Source: Nocardia macrotermitis (GTDB lineage: Bacteria > Actinomycetota > Actinomycetes > Mycobacteriales > Mycobacteriaceae). Taken from it: 64,000 nucleotides of DNA. The position numbers and the translations under genes were made by a program. This document shows positions 43,919-53,252 of the stretch, one piece after another; position 1 is the first letter of the stretch; every line of letters begins with the position of its first letter. The notes under the pieces were generated by a model, which worked only from the letters and a program-made list of their open reading frames with translations, searched no databases and was not told the DNA's origin. The stretch is taken from positions 62,001-126,000 of the forward strand of contig NZ_WEGK01000001.1 of NCBI RefSeq assembly GCF_009604405.1, given 5' to 3'.

Positions 43919-44890
43919 TCAGGGTTCGGCGCCGGCGGCGGCGAGTCGTTCCGCGAGCAGGCGGCAGCGCTGGGCGAGTTCGGGCGGGTCGAGCACGGTG
44001 AAATCGTGCCCGAGCAGCGCGACGTGCATCAGGACCAGGTCCAGATTGTCTGCGCCACTGAGGATTTCGCAGCTCTCCTGGTCGCGCGGGCGCACCACCG
44101 CGGCCTGCGCGGGAACCTGCGCGCGCACCGTGTCGGCCGGTGCTCGCACGAGCAGTCGCGCCTGGTTCGGATACGCCCGCACCGCGACGCCCTCCTGCAC
44201 ATACGATGCCGCGGCGGGCATTTCGCGCGGGCGGAAACGCCAGGTGCGGGCGGCGACCTCGCGCATCCGGTCCACCCGGAAGCTGCGCCAGTCGTCCCGA
44301 TCCAGGTCGTAGGCGAGCAGATACCAGCGCCGATCCGAGGCGACCAGGCGATAGGGTTCGACCCGCCGCCGGTCCGGCGGGGTCGAGGACGGGTAGCCGA
44401 ATCCGGCCTCCACTTCGTCGCGGCAGGCGCGGGCCAGGGTCATCAGCACGCGCGGATCGACCGGCGCGCGACCCCCGCCGAAGGATTCCACCGCACCGGC
44501 CAGCGCGGCCACCTCGTGCCGCAGGCGGGTGGGCAGCACCCGATCCAGTTTGGTCAGCGCCCGCAGGCCGGCGTCACCGTCGCCGGTGATCGCGCCGCCC
44601 GCGCCGACCAGCAGTGAGACCGCGGTGGCGATGGCCTCCTCGTCGTCCAGCAGCAGCGGCGGCACGTCCGGGCCGGGACCGAGTTGGTAGCCGCCGCCGA
44701 TACCGTGTTCGGAATGAACGGTGTAGCCGAGTGTGCGCAGCCGTTCCACATCGCGCCGGACCGTGCGGGCGGTGACGCCGAGCCGGTCGGCGAGTTCGGG
44801 GCCGGTCCAGATCTGACGTTGTTGCAGCAGGCCCAGCAGGGTCAGCACCCGTTCGGTGGTTCCCCGTCCGTCGCCGTCCGCCGTTTCCAT
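43919..44890 (-). CDS. HTH-WYL transcriptional regulator (YafY/PafC-like)
   Basis: 323 aa from ATG 44890. The N-terminal HTH_11 domain reads ELADRLGVTARTVRRDVERL, followed by GIGGGYQLGPG. The middle and C-terminal WYL domain contains RRVEPYRLVASDRRWYLLAYDL with the Trp-Tyr-Leu core split by normal spacing. WYL proteins respond to nucleic acids or small ligands. Divergent from a DinB-family gene across a 61-bp gap, the usual pairing for this type of regulator. Confidence 0.9.
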   Translation of the reverse strand: METADGDGRGTTERVLTLLGLLQQRQIWTGPELADRLGVTARTVRRDVERLRTLGYTVHSEHGIGGGYQLGPGPDVPPLLLDDEEAIATAVSLLVGAGGAITGDGDAGLRALTKLDRVLPTRLRHEVAALAGAVESFGGGRAPVDPRVLMTLARACRDEVEAGFGYPSSTPPDRRRVEPYRLVASDRRWYLLAYDLDRDDWRSFRVDRMREVAARTWRFRPREMPAAASYVQEGVAVRAYPNQARLLVRAPADTVRAQVPAQAAVVRPRDQESCEILSGADNLDLVLMHVALLGHDFTVLDPPELAQRCRLLAERLAAAGAEP

Positions 44891-44951
44891 ATTTCCAGCG
44901 TGCCAGAGACAGCGGACCGATGCTGTCCGCAGGTCGTGCCATGGTGTGTGC

Positions 44952-45527
44952 ATGACCACAGACCAGTTCGATTGGAACCGTACGTTGCGTGAGCAGTGCG
45001 AGGACCACTGGGAACGCCAGGTGCGGCCGCGCCTGGCGGGGCTGACCGACGAGGAGTACTTCTGGTCGCCGGTGCCGAATCCGTGGAATGTCACCCCGCG
45101 TGGCGCGTCATCGGCCGCCATCCAGGGCGGTTCGGGTGATTTCACCATCGATTTCGCCTATCCCGAACCGGACCCCGTCCCGTTCACCACGATCGCGTGG
45201 CGACTCGGGCACGTCATCGTCGGCGTCTTCGCCATGCGCAACGCGTCCCATTTCGGCGCTCCCGCAACCGATTACAACACCTGGGACTACGCCGGTGATG
45301 CGGCCACCGCGATCCGGCAGCTGGAAACCCAACTCGACATCTGGCTGACCGGCCTGCGCGGCCTGACCGAAGCCGATCTGCAAACACCGCTCGGCGCGAA
45401 GGAACTCTTCCCCGACGAACCGATGGCCGCCTTGGTCCTGCACATCCACCGCGAATTCATCCACCACATGGCCGAAATCTGTCTGCTGCGCGACCTTTAC
45501 CTGCACACGAAGGGCACCCCGCGATGA
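44952..45527 (+). CDS. DinB family protein
   Basis: 191 aa from ATG 44952 (MTTDQFDWNRT). A four-helix DinB/YfiT-like fold is indicated by TIAWRLGHVIVGVFAMRN and HIHREFIHHMAEICLLRDLY; the His residues are the metal ligands of the family. Members include mycothiol- or bacillithiol-dependent enzymes. The stop overlaps the next gene (ATGA). Probably controlled by the divergent WYL regulator. Confidence 0.85.
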   Translation: MTTDQFDWNRTLREQCEDHWERQVRPRLAGLTDEEYFWSPVPNPWNVTPRGASSAAIQGGSGDFTIDFAYPEPDPVPFTTIAWRLGHVIVGVFAMRNASHFGAPATDYNTWDYAGDAATAIRQLETQLDIWLTGLRGLTEADLQTPLGAKELFPDEPMAALVLHIHREFIHHMAEICLLRDLYLHTKGTPR

Positions 45528-45985
45528 CGGTCGAATTCCAGGTCACCATCGACGCCCACGACCCCCGCGCCCTGTCCACCTTCTGGCGCGAGGCCCTGCA
45601 CTACATCCACCCCGCCCCACCCGGCATCACCCTCCCACCCGACGCCGACCCCCTCGCCGCCTGGGACGAATTCCTCACCGCACTCGGCATCCCCGCAGAC
45701 CAACTCAACACCCGATCGGCAATAGAAGACCCCGAATCCCGAGGCCCCCGCCTCTTCTTCCAGCAGGTCCCCGAACCCAAAACCACCAAGAACCGCCTAC
45801 ACCTGGACCTCCGAGCCGCCCCCGGCCTCCAGGGCCCCGCCCGCATGGCCGCCCTCGAATCCGAATGCACCCGCCTGCAAGCCCTGGGCGCCACCCGCCT
45901 CCACCGCCACAACCCCACTCCCCCACTCGAATCCGGCCACATCATCATGGCCGACCCGGAGGGCAACGAATTCTGCCTCGACTGA
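45524..45985 (+). CDS. VOC/glyoxalase-like family protein
   Basis: 153 aa; ATG 45524 overlaps the DinB stop. The pattern FQVTIDAHDPRALSTFWREAL, HLDLRAAPGL and HIIMADPEGNEFCLD is the paired beta-alpha-beta module of the VOC family (glyoxalase-like). HL and E residues may form a metal site. Translational coupling with DinB suggests detoxification or a thiol-dependent step. A very strong hairpin follows. Confidence 0.85.
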   Translation: MTVEFQVTIDAHDPRALSTFWREALHYIHPAPPGITLPPDADPLAAWDEFLTALGIPADQLNTRSAIEDPESRGPRLFFQQVPEPKTTKNRLHLDLRAAPGLQGPARMAALESECTRLQALGATRLHRHNPTPPLESGHIIMADPEGNEFCLD

Positions 45986-45993
45986 GGGCTCCC

Positions 45994-46022
45994 CGGGACT
46001 CGTTGCACCGCAACGAGTCCCG
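45994..46022 (+). terminator. Strong hairpin terminator after the DinB-VOC operon
   Basis: A perfect 13-bp stem (CGGGACTCGTTGC at 45994 pairing with GCAACGAGTCCCG to 46022) closes on a 3-base ACC loop, beginning eight bases after the stop. No T run follows, as expected for many actinobacterial intrinsic terminators. The 318 bp beyond it, to 46340, hold no gene that can be supported. Confidence 0.75.
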
Positions 46023-46340
46023 CAGCACCGGTGATGCCCCAACTCGTCTCGCGGATCGGAACCAGCGAAACCGCCAGTCACCAATTCCATTCCTTCCCAA
46101 TCGATCTCATAGACGAAACGCCGCTCCGCAGCCGATGACTATGTGTTCAGCGTAGGTTCGGCGACCTGTCCCGACATCGGCTCGAGACCGGACGCGAGCT
46201 GAGGAGGCGGCGTTCGGCCGGGAGCTGTGGCCGGATGACCGCGGCCGCGTTCGAGGGCCGGCGCAACATCCACTACGAAAACCTCATTCCGTACTGGAAA
46301 GACAGGACCGGGTATTCGATCGAACGCGCGCCCCGTGTCG

Positions 46341-47306
46341 CTATCCGGCGTGTGGCAGGAAGGCGCGGTCCAGGAAGGTGGTGTAGTTCGGGAGGGTTGC
46401 CGAATGATCGATCGCGCCTTGAGATTTGGCCCAGTTCGCTTGGGCGGTGAGGGCTTCGGGGAGGTCGGCGGGGAGGGTGAGGGTGTAGTCGAATTCCGGG
46501 AGGATGCGGGTGAGCAGGTCCGCAGGGAGTTGGGTGGCGGTGGCGACCGCGGAGATCGCGGGGGTGGTGCGGGTGGCGAGTTGGGTGCTCGCGTCGTTCA
46601 GGGCGGCGAGGAAGGCGGACAGGGCGGCGGGCTTGGCGGACACGGCGGTGTCGGTGGCCAGGTAGAGGCTGTGTTGGTTGTAGGTTCCGGCGGCGAGTTC
46701 TATTGCGTCGGTGCCGAGGGATTGTTCCACCTGGGCCTGGTAGGGCTGGAAGATGGCGATCGCGTCGACGTTGTGCTGGGTTGCGGCGGTGACTGCTGCC
46801 GGGGGCGCCACCTGGACGAGTTTGGCGGTGATGTTGCTGTGGGACAATGCATTCGAGGCGAAGTAGGCCGCGCTGGTGCCCAAGGGGGTGCCGATCGATT
46901 TCCCGGACAGGTCGTCGACCGAGGTGATTCCGGCGCTGCGCCGGGCCACGATTCGTGAACCCTGCCAACGGGATCCGTCCGCGACGATGCGCAACGACGG
47001 GGTGCGGGTGAGTGCCGCGGCGGCGGGAACGTCTGCGGCGGTGGCGATGTCGACCTGATGTGCGGCCAGTGCCTGGAGCGCTTCCACACCGGTGGCGAAG
47101 TTGACAACCTTCACCTTCACGCCCCGTGCGGTGAAATATCCGCCCTGTTCGGCGACGGGAATCTGCGCCCAGGAGGGGTCCACGACGAAACCGACCGTGA
47201 GCGACTTCGGATCGGAATCACCCGAGCCGGTGCAGGCGACCAGGGAGCCGAGCAGGGCCAGGAGTGCGGCGACCACGGTGATCGGCCGGAGAGTACGCGA
47301 TGTCAT
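46341..47306 (-). CDS. Sulfonate/taurine-type ABC transporter substrate-binding lipoprotein
   Basis: 321 aa from ATG 47306. The signal peptide ends in LVAC, with Cys25 the lipidated residue. The mature part has the TauA/SsuA/NMT1-like fold with GFVVDPSWAQIPVAEQGGYF and VDIATAADVPAAAALTRTP. Substrates of this family include sulfonates, nitrate, cyanate and pyrimidine precursors. First in function but last of the three ABC genes by order; 29 bp after the ATPase stop. Confidence 0.88.
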   Translation of the reverse strand: MTSRTLRPITVVAALLALLGSLVACTGSGDSDPKSLTVGFVVDPSWAQIPVAEQGGYFTARGVKVKVVNFATGVEALQALAAHQVDIATAADVPAAAALTRTPSLRIVADGSRWQGSRIVARRSAGITSVDDLSGKSIGTPLGTSAAYFASNALSHSNITAKLVQVAPPAAVTAATQHNVDAIAIFQPYQAQVEQSLGTDAIELAAGTYNQHSLYLATDTAVSAKPAALSAFLAALNDASTQLATRTTPAISAVATATQLPADLLTRILPEFDYTLTLPADLPEALTAQANWAKSQGAIDHSATLPNYTTFLDRAFLPHAG

Positions 47307-47335
47307 ATTCTTGCCTTCGTCGAGCAGTGTTGGAT

Positions 47336-48109
47336 CTAAGTTGTTGCCGGAGAACGAATCTCGGTGTCGATACCGAGTTCGTGATGCAGGGTGCGCCGCA
47401 GCTCGCTGTAACCGGGTTGGTCGGCGAGGGTGTCCGCGGGCCGGGGACGGGCGAGTGGATTGGTGATCCGGTTCGTGATGCGCCCGCCGTGCAGCACGCC
47501 GATCGTGTCGGACAGCCGGATCGCCTCGTCCACATCGTGGGTGACGAAGACGATCGTGCGTCCCAGCCGCGTCCACAGATCGATGAGCAGATCCTGCATG
47601 TTGAGCCTGGTCAGAGCGTCCAGCGCGGCGAACGGCTCATCCATCAGCATGATGTCGGGCTCACCGGCCAGCATCCGCGCCAGCCCCACCCGCTGCCGCA
47701 TACCGCCGGAGAGCTGGTTGGGTCGTTTCCCGGCGATGTCGGCGGGCAGACCGACCAGATCGAGCAACTCCTCGATCCGCCCCCGCCGCCGACCGGAAGC
47801 GAATTTCCTTGCCCGCAAGGCAAATTCGATATTGCCCGCGACGCTCATCCAGGGGAACAGCACGTCGCGCTGGAACGCCACACCACGACGCGGATCGGGC
47901 CCGCGCACCGACTCCCCGTCCTCGGTGACCGTCCCCGAGGTGGGCGCGATCAGCCCGGCCAGACAGTGCAGCAGCGTCGATTTCCCGCTCCCGGACGCAC
48001 CGACCAGCACTGTGAACGCACCATCGGGCACGGTCAGATCGATCCCCCGCAACGTCGGATGCGGATTTCCCGGAAACCGGACCACCAGATCCGTTGTCAC
48101 CACAGCCAT
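47336..48109 (-). CDS. Sulfonate/taurine-type ABC transporter ATPase
   Basis: 257 aa from ATG 48109. The nucleotide-binding set is complete: Walker A GASGSGKST, Q-loop in VAFQRDVLFPW, signature LSGGMRQRVGLARM, Walker B IMLMDEPFAALD and H-loop VTHDVDEA. This matches TauB/SsuB/NrtD ATPases. The gene is packed between the permease (1 bp gap) and the binding protein. Confidence 0.92.
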   Translation of the reverse strand: MAVVTTDLVVRFPGNPHPTLRGIDLTVPDGAFTVLVGASGSGKSTLLHCLAGLIAPTSGTVTEDGESVRGPDPRRGVAFQRDVLFPWMSVAGNIEFALRARKFASGRRRGRIEELLDLVGLPADIAGKRPNQLSGGMRQRVGLARMLAGEPDIMLMDEPFAALDALTRLNMQDLLIDLWTRLGRTIVFVTHDVDEAIRLSDTIGVLHGGRITNRITNPLARPRPADTLADQPGYSELRRTLHHELGIDTEIRSPATT

Positions 48110-48110
48110 T

Positions 48111-48965
48111 TCAACGCACCTCCTTGGCCCAGCGCAGCACCGGCGCGGTCACCGCGACGATCACCAGATCACATGCCGCGCCGAGTATTCCGAGCACGAC
48201 CAGGCAGAAGATCAGCCGATCCGCCTGTGAATACAGCTGCGCCTGATAGATCCGGTAACCGATGCCCGCGGTGGTCCCGGTCATCTCGGCGACGACGATC
48301 AGCACGAAAGCCATTGCCGCACCGACCCTCACCCCCGCGACCACATCGGGCACGGCCTCGGGAATCACGACGCGGGTCAACGTCTGCCAGCGCCCCGCAC
48401 CCAGGCACCGCGCGGCTTGCAGATAATCCGGTGGGGTACCGGCGAATCCGGAATGACTGTTCATCCAGACCGGCACGAACACGCCGAGCGCGATGACCAG
48501 GATCTTGCTGTTCTCCCCGAGTCCGAACCACAGAATCGCCAGCGGCACAAGGCCGATCGTCGGCACCGGCGACAACAACCGCAACACCGGCTGCAACAGC
48601 CGACGCCCCGCACCGGTGGTGGCGGTCGCAATCGCCGCCCCGATACCGACGACGCCACCGACCACCAACCCGAACACGGCCCGGCGCAGACTCGCCCCCA
48701 GATCGGGTATCAGCAGCCCCTCGGCATACAGTCCGTGACCGGCGCGCGCGATCTGCGCGACGGTCGGAAACAGTTGGCGCGGGAATAATCCCGTGGCCGC
48801 CACCACCGACCACAGCACCGCCGCCAGCGCGATCCCCGCGATCGTGCCCCCGGCAACGCGCCACCGCCCGCCGAACACCGCCGGCAACCGCCGCCACCCC
48901 CGGCCCGCAGCGGACCCCGCCGCCGGATCCACACGCCCGGCCCTCGTCTGCACGCTCGATGTCAT
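48111..48965 (-). CDS. Sulfonate/taurine-type ABC transporter permease
   Basis: 284 aa with about six membrane helices. The EAA loop is visible in EAARCLGAGRWQTLTRVVIPEAVPDV, here with QAARCLGAGRWQTLTRV at its core, contacting the ATPase. The family is SsuC/TauC. The start is ATG 48965, 15 bp after the stop of the arylsulfotransferase-like gene, so all four genes are probably one operon. Confidence 0.92.
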   Translation of the reverse strand: MTSSVQTRAGRVDPAAGSAAGRGWRRLPAVFGGRWRVAGGTIAGIALAAVLWSVVAATGLFPRQLFPTVAQIARAGHGLYAEGLLIPDLGASLRRAVFGLVVGGVVGIGAAIATATTGAGRRLLQPVLRLLSPVPTIGLVPLAILWFGLGENSKILVIALGVFVPVWMNSHSGFAGTPPDYLQAARCLGAGRWQTLTRVVIPEAVPDVVAGVRVGAAMAFVLIVVAEMTGTTAGIGYRIYQAQLYSQADRLIFCLVVLGILGAACDLVIVAVTAPVLRWAKEVR

Positions 48966-48980
48966 CTGCCTCTCCCGGTG

Positions 48981-50312
48981 CTATCCGCCGGAACGCACGT
49001 CGGTGCGCAAATCGACTGCGGCAGGCGCGGTTTCGGGCACCTCGAGCGGCACCCATTCGAAGGGCACGGCTTGGGCCCGATAAACCATCGGCGTCGAGGT
49101 GAGCCGGTCCACGCCCGGCACCCGTGGCTCCCGAACCTCGGGTTCGCCACCCACACCGAGCCCCTCGTAGGGCGAGACGTACTCCCACACCACCCGCCCG
49201 TCGGGCGTGACCTGGAAGATCCGCCCCTGCATCCCCTCGGTGATCAACGTGTTGCCGTTGGGCAGCCGCTGCGCGTTGCCGACGAAGGAGCTGAAGAACG
49301 TCCACGAGGGCAGTCCGGAATCCTCCGCGGTGTACTGCCACACGATCTGCTCGGTCACCGGATCGATCTCCAGCACCCGCGATCCGGCGTAGATCCCCAG
49401 CGGCGCAGGCGGATACCCGGCTCCGCCCTGATTGTCGAAGACGAGAATATTGCCCGCGCCGGGCAGTCCGTCCGCGATCAGATGCGGATTGTGCTGCCCG
49501 GAGATCTGATCCAGCGCCCGCGGCACCTTGTGCGCGTTGATCCGCTGATGCTGTGCGCCCGGAATCGCGTCGAAGTACGGGCCCACCTGCCACACAATGG
49601 ATTTCGACTGCTTGTCGATCAGCGCGATGATATTGGCCTTGCGGGAGCTGATCAGGATGTTGTCCGGATCGAACACACCGTCCGGGTCCGCGCGATGCCA
49701 GCGATTGGGTCCGAGCGTCTTGGCGCTGTTGATCTCGAGATAACCCCACGGATCGTCCGGGTCGCGAGCAACGGTCTCGCGCAACGCATTCCAGCCCGCC
49801 TCGGAGAAACCGAGCTCGGCCAGATGGTCACCCGCCCGCCACTCCCACACGATCGCGCCGTCCGGATCGACCTCGTAGAGCCCCTGATCCCCCACCGGAT
49901 GCGGCCCCAACTCGGGCACGATCCGCGGAATGGTCACCAGCAGCAGCCGATTCCCGTTGGGCAGCAGCTCCCAGTCGTGGTTCTGCCGCGCCGCGCCGCC
50001 GGGCGCCCGGGTGCCCCACTCCCAGACGCGCTCGCCGGACCAAGTCAGTTGTCCCACAGTGCCGTTCCCGTAGATGCCGCCGCGCGGGTCGCCGCTGGCG
50101 GAGAGCCGGAGCCCCACATCGCCGAGCCGCCCACCGGTCAACGCGGGATCGATGACGCGCGGCGGCACGCCCCCGAATGGCCACTCGTGCCGCACCGCGC
50201 CGTTGGTGTCGATCAGCCGGGTGACCGAGTCCGCACCGGTGAACAGGATGTAACTGTCATGCGCCGAATCCGGGTCGTGGTAGGTGACTCCGGTGAGTCT
50301 TACGAAGGCCAT
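48981..50312 (-). CDS. Arylsulfotransferase (ASST)-like protein
   Basis: 443 aa from ATG 50312 with GGAG eight bases upstream. A beta-propeller pattern of repeated blades with Trp and Gly (QNHDWELLPNGNRLLLV, GNILVFDNQGGAGYP, NAQRLPNGNTLITEG, RVVWEYVSPYEG) is typical of the ASST family. Conserved His residues lie in NHDW and QHNPH. No signal peptide is seen, so it may be cytosolic, unlike periplasmic E. coli ASST. ASST moves sulfuryl groups between phenols. With the sulfonate-type ABC genes this points to scavenging of sulfate esters. Confidence 0.82.
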   Translation of the reverse strand: MAFVRLTGVTYHDPDSAHDSYILFTGADSVTRLIDTNGAVRHEWPFGGVPPRVIDPALTGGRLGDVGLRLSASGDPRGGIYGNGTVGQLTWSGERVWEWGTRAPGGAARQNHDWELLPNGNRLLLVTIPRIVPELGPHPVGDQGLYEVDPDGAIVWEWRAGDHLAELGFSEAGWNALRETVARDPDDPWGYLEINSAKTLGPNRWHRADPDGVFDPDNILISSRKANIIALIDKQSKSIVWQVGPYFDAIPGAQHQRINAHKVPRALDQISGQHNPHLIADGLPGAGNILVFDNQGGAGYPPAPLGIYAGSRVLEIDPVTEQIVWQYTAEDSGLPSWTFFSSFVGNAQRLPNGNTLITEGMQGRIFQVTPDGRVVWEYVSPYEGLGVGGEPEVREPRVPGVDRLTSTPMVYRAQAVPFEWVPLEVPETAPAAVDLRTDVRSGG

Positions 50313-50363
50313 GCAGTTCACTCCATCAGTCGGGTGTTAAGCATCCGGATCGCGGATGTTACG

Positions 50364-50422
50364 AATCTAATCGATTTGCGCAGAACGTTATGCCCATCGA
50401 GACTGTAAGAATCAGAACGATT
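50364..50422. promoter_or_regulatory. Twin AATC-N5-GATT operators for the LacI regulator
   Basis: AATC-TAATC-GATT (50364-50376) and AATC-AGAAC-GATT (50410-50422) are two inverted repeats, both preceded by G and followed by T, 46 bp apart. They lie in the gap between the divergent ASST and lacI genes. LacI-family proteins bind such symmetric sites in pairs, so both operon control and autoregulation are plausible. Confidence 0.65.
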
Positions 50423-50428
50423 TCAAGC

Positions 50429-51526
50429 ATGGCCCGGAACGGTCCGGGCGAGGATATTGGACCGGATGTGACACCCAAACGCACCACCCTCGCCGATGTG
50501 GCCCGCCACGCGGGCACCTCCACGGCGGTGGTCAGCTACGTACTCAACGACGGGCCGCGCCCGGTGTCGGATCGCTTGCGCGCCAAGGTTCTTCACGCCC
50601 TCGACGAGCTGGACTACCGCCCCGACCATGCCGCGCGCGCCCTGCGCCGGGTCCGCCGCCGGCGACATCTGGGCCTGCTGGTGCCCGACGTGCGGCTGCC
50701 GCTGTTCGGCACCCTGGTCGGCCAGCTCGAGGTCCAGGCCCGCGAACGCGACCACCTCACCCTGCTGGGCAACACCGGGTACGACCCGGAACGCGAAATC
50801 GAATTCGCCGCCGCCTTCACCGATTCCGGCATCGACGGCCTCATCGTGGTCGGCGGCGCGAACGGCGCGGCCACCGCCGCACTGTGCCGCCAGGCCCGCA
50901 TCCCGATCGTGTGGGTGCACAACAATCGCGACCACGTCGAATCGCAGGTGGTCGGCGCCGACCACCTCGACGCGGGCAGGCTCGCCACCACCCACCTGAC
51001 ACAGGTCCATCATCGCGAGAACATCGCATTCGTAGGCGGTTTCACGGCCGCGGACGTCCAGCACGGTGACCGGGAAACCGTTGCGCAGCGCTACGCCGGA
51101 TACCTCGAGGTCGTCGGCGAGAGCGCGGCACGCCACATTCCCACCGACCTCACCCCGTCGGGCGCGTACCACGCGATGCGTCACCACCTCAGCACCCAAC
51201 CACCCCTCGACGCCCTCGTCGTGGGCACCTACGCCCAAGCCGCGGCCACCGTCCGCGCGGTAACGGACGCGGGTCTTCGTATCCCCCAAGACATTTCACT
51301 CGTCGGCTACGACGCCGACCCCACCGGCACCTACACCCAACTCACCCTCACCACCGTGCAACAACCCATCGCCACCATCGCCCGGGCAGCCCTGTCCCGC
51401 ATCCTGGACACCACCCCCCGCACCTCCGACACCCCCATCCCCCCGATCGACATCCACCTCACCATCGGCGAAAGTTGCGGCTGCACAAGCGCGCACCCGG
51501 TGTCACTCGCTCCGGCGAACACCTGA
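50429..51526 (+). CDS. LacI family transcriptional regulator
   Basis: 365 aa from ATG 50429; other in-frame starts are ATG 50390 and GTG 50468, the last best matching the usual LacI N-terminus. The headpiece is TTLADVARHAGTSTAVVSY followed by a hinge helix RPDHAARALR. The sensor domain has two lobes like periplasmic sugar-binding proteins (LGLLVPDVRLPLFG, LVGYDADPTGTYTQ). It probably controls the divergent ASST-ABC operon. LacI control of a sulfonate-type system is unusual, since LacI ligands are mostly sugars or nucleosides. Confidence 0.88.
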   Translation: MARNGPGEDIGPDVTPKRTTLADVARHAGTSTAVVSYVLNDGPRPVSDRLRAKVLHALDELDYRPDHAARALRRVRRRRHLGLLVPDVRLPLFGTLVGQLEVQARERDHLTLLGNTGYDPEREIEFAAAFTDSGIDGLIVVGGANGAATAALCRQARIPIVWVHNNRDHVESQVVGADHLDAGRLATTHLTQVHHRENIAFVGGFTAADVQHGDRETVAQRYAGYLEVVGESAARHIPTDLTPSGAYHAMRHHLSTQPPLDALVVGTYAQAAATVRAVTDAGLRIPQDISLVGYDADPTGTYTQLTLTTVQQPIATIARAALSRILDTTPRTSDTPIPPIDIHLTIGESCGCTSAHPVSLAPANT

Positions 51527-51847
51527 CCACAGCGACAGATCAGACACGGCAGTACTTCCCGTTCCGCATGGTGCGCGATCACGACACGTGAGCGCAGGAA
51601 GGATCCGGGCTAACCCTTGGCAGACAACCGAATACATCACTTTGATCTCGACCATTCCATGCGCGGAACGAAACACGATTCGCCGACAGCTACGAGCACG
51701 CAACGGTTGCCGCACCGATACTCTTCGAACTCGTTGGACCGCAACAATTTCCGGTAGGGTCCCCACCGTGCCCACACAACAAAGGCCAAGCCGTCCCGTA
51801 GCAGGCAGGAAGGGATACGCCTGCGCACCACGCGCGAGGGGCATGCG
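51527..51847. other. Intergenic region before the second atypical P450
   Basis: 321 bp without a supported gene between lacI and the P450. Several short frames were considered but lack starts and family features. No RNA structure or repeat was seen. Confidence 0.5.
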
Positions 51848-53083
51848 TTGAGCAATACGGATCCGAACTCCCCGATCGCCTACCGGTCCCCGCGCTCTGC
51901 CGACGCACCCCTCCGGCTGGACACGCCGTCCTTCGCGGCCGACCCGCACCGCGCCTACGCGGATATGCGACAGCACGGCCCGCTGGCACCGGTCGAACTC
52001 GCCCCGGGTGTTCCGGCGACGCTCGTGATCGGCTACCAGGTGGCCGTCCAGATCCTCAACGACGAGGCCCATTTCCCCGCCGACTCGCGCCGCTGGGAGG
52101 CGAACGCCGGCCCGGATTGTCCGCTGGTGCCGGTGCTGGGCTATCACAAGAACGCGCTGCGCACCGCGGGCCAGGAACACGAGCGGTACCGGCGCACCAT
52201 CATCGCGGCACTGGAAACCGTCGACCTGCACAAGGTGCACGACGCGGTCGCGCGGGCCGCCGAGGCCCTGATCAACAGCTTCTGCGAACGCGGCACCGCC
52301 GATCTGCGGATGGACTACGCGTATCCGCTGACCTTCCGCGTCCTGAGCGAGCTGATGGGCTTTCCCGAAGACGCCGCGGCCGAGGCCTACGAGGGGCTCG
52401 CGGCGATGCTGGAGGGAACGGGCGCCGAGGAGGGGCAACGGCGTTTCGTCGAGGCCCTGATGGGAGTCGTGCACCGCAAGCAGGCCGAACCGGGCGACGA
52501 TCTCACCTCGCGACTGCTGGGGCATCCGGACGGTCTCGACGTCATGGAGATGGTCTATCAGTCGGCGCTGCTGTTCTCGATGGGCACGGAACCGGCCTGC
52601 AATCTCATCCTGAACGCGTTGCTGCTGTTGATGACCGACGAGCAGTACGGCGGCGAGGTGCTCAGCGGCGCCATGGCCACCCGCGACGCCATCGACGCCG
52701 TGCTCTTCGAGGACCCACCGCTGGCCAACTGGTGCGTGAGCTACCCCAGACAGCCCCAACTCGTCGGCGACACCTGGCTGCCCGCCGACCAACCGGTGCT
52801 CATCAGCCTCGCCGCGTGCAACAACGATCCCGCCGTCAGCGGCGGCGACCGCCGAGGCAACCGATCACACCTGGCATGGGGCGCCGGCCCGCACGCCTGC
52901 CCGGCCCAACCCCTCGCCTTGACAATCGCCTCACAAGCCATCGATCTACTACTCGACGCCTTACCGGACATCCGACCGCAAACACCAGCCCAGCAATTGG
53001 ATTGGCGCCCAGGCCAATTCCACCGGGCCCTGGCAACCCTGCCGGTCCTGTTCCCGGCCTGCCCACCGATGCATCTCGGCTGA
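51848..53083 (+). CDS. Atypical cytochrome P450 without ExxR, CYP157-like (paralogue)
   Basis: 411 aa, TTG start at 51848 with GAGGGG six bases upstream. It is clearly a paralogue of 24347-25714: the start SADAPLRLDTPSFAADPHRAY, LAWGAGPHACPAQPLA and DPPLAN-CVSYPRQ patterns match. The axial Cys is retained. Instead of ExxR the K-helix reads DAVLFEDPP, so both the Glu and the Arg are gone. The I-helix SMGTEPACNL lacks the usual acid-Thr pair. Expected to bind heme, but oxygen activation by the normal route is doubtful. Confidence 0.88.
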   Translation: MSNTDPNSPIAYRSPRSADAPLRLDTPSFAADPHRAYADMRQHGPLAPVELAPGVPATLVIGYQVAVQILNDEAHFPADSRRWEANAGPDCPLVPVLGYHKNALRTAGQEHERYRRTIIAALETVDLHKVHDAVARAAEALINSFCERGTADLRMDYAYPLTFRVLSELMGFPEDAAAEAYEGLAAMLEGTGAEEGQRRFVEALMGVVHRKQAEPGDDLTSRLLGHPDGLDVMEMVYQSALLFSMGTEPACNLILNALLLLMTDEQYGGEVLSGAMATRDAIDAVLFEDPPLANWCVSYPRQPQLVGDTWLPADQPVLISLAACNNDPAVSGGDRRGNRSHLAWGAGPHACPAQPLALTIASQAIDLLLDALPDIRPQTPAQQLDWRPGQFHRALATLPVLFPACPPMHLG

Positions 53084-53252
53084 CCCGCCCCATCGACCGC
53101 AGATCTCACGATCAGCACGCCGGACTCGGTTGCACGTTGCGTGCAGGAAGCCGCCCGACCGCTGCGCCACGATCGCGGGGCTGCCGCCACTCAGCGCGTC
53201 CCGCTGTGACAGGCGCGAGCTCTCCCGATCGAACAGGCCCCAGCGATTCGGC

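Noticed and set aside
46235..46450. Short plus-strand frame
   Set aside because: No ribosome site or family features, and it runs antisense into the substrate-binding protein gene.
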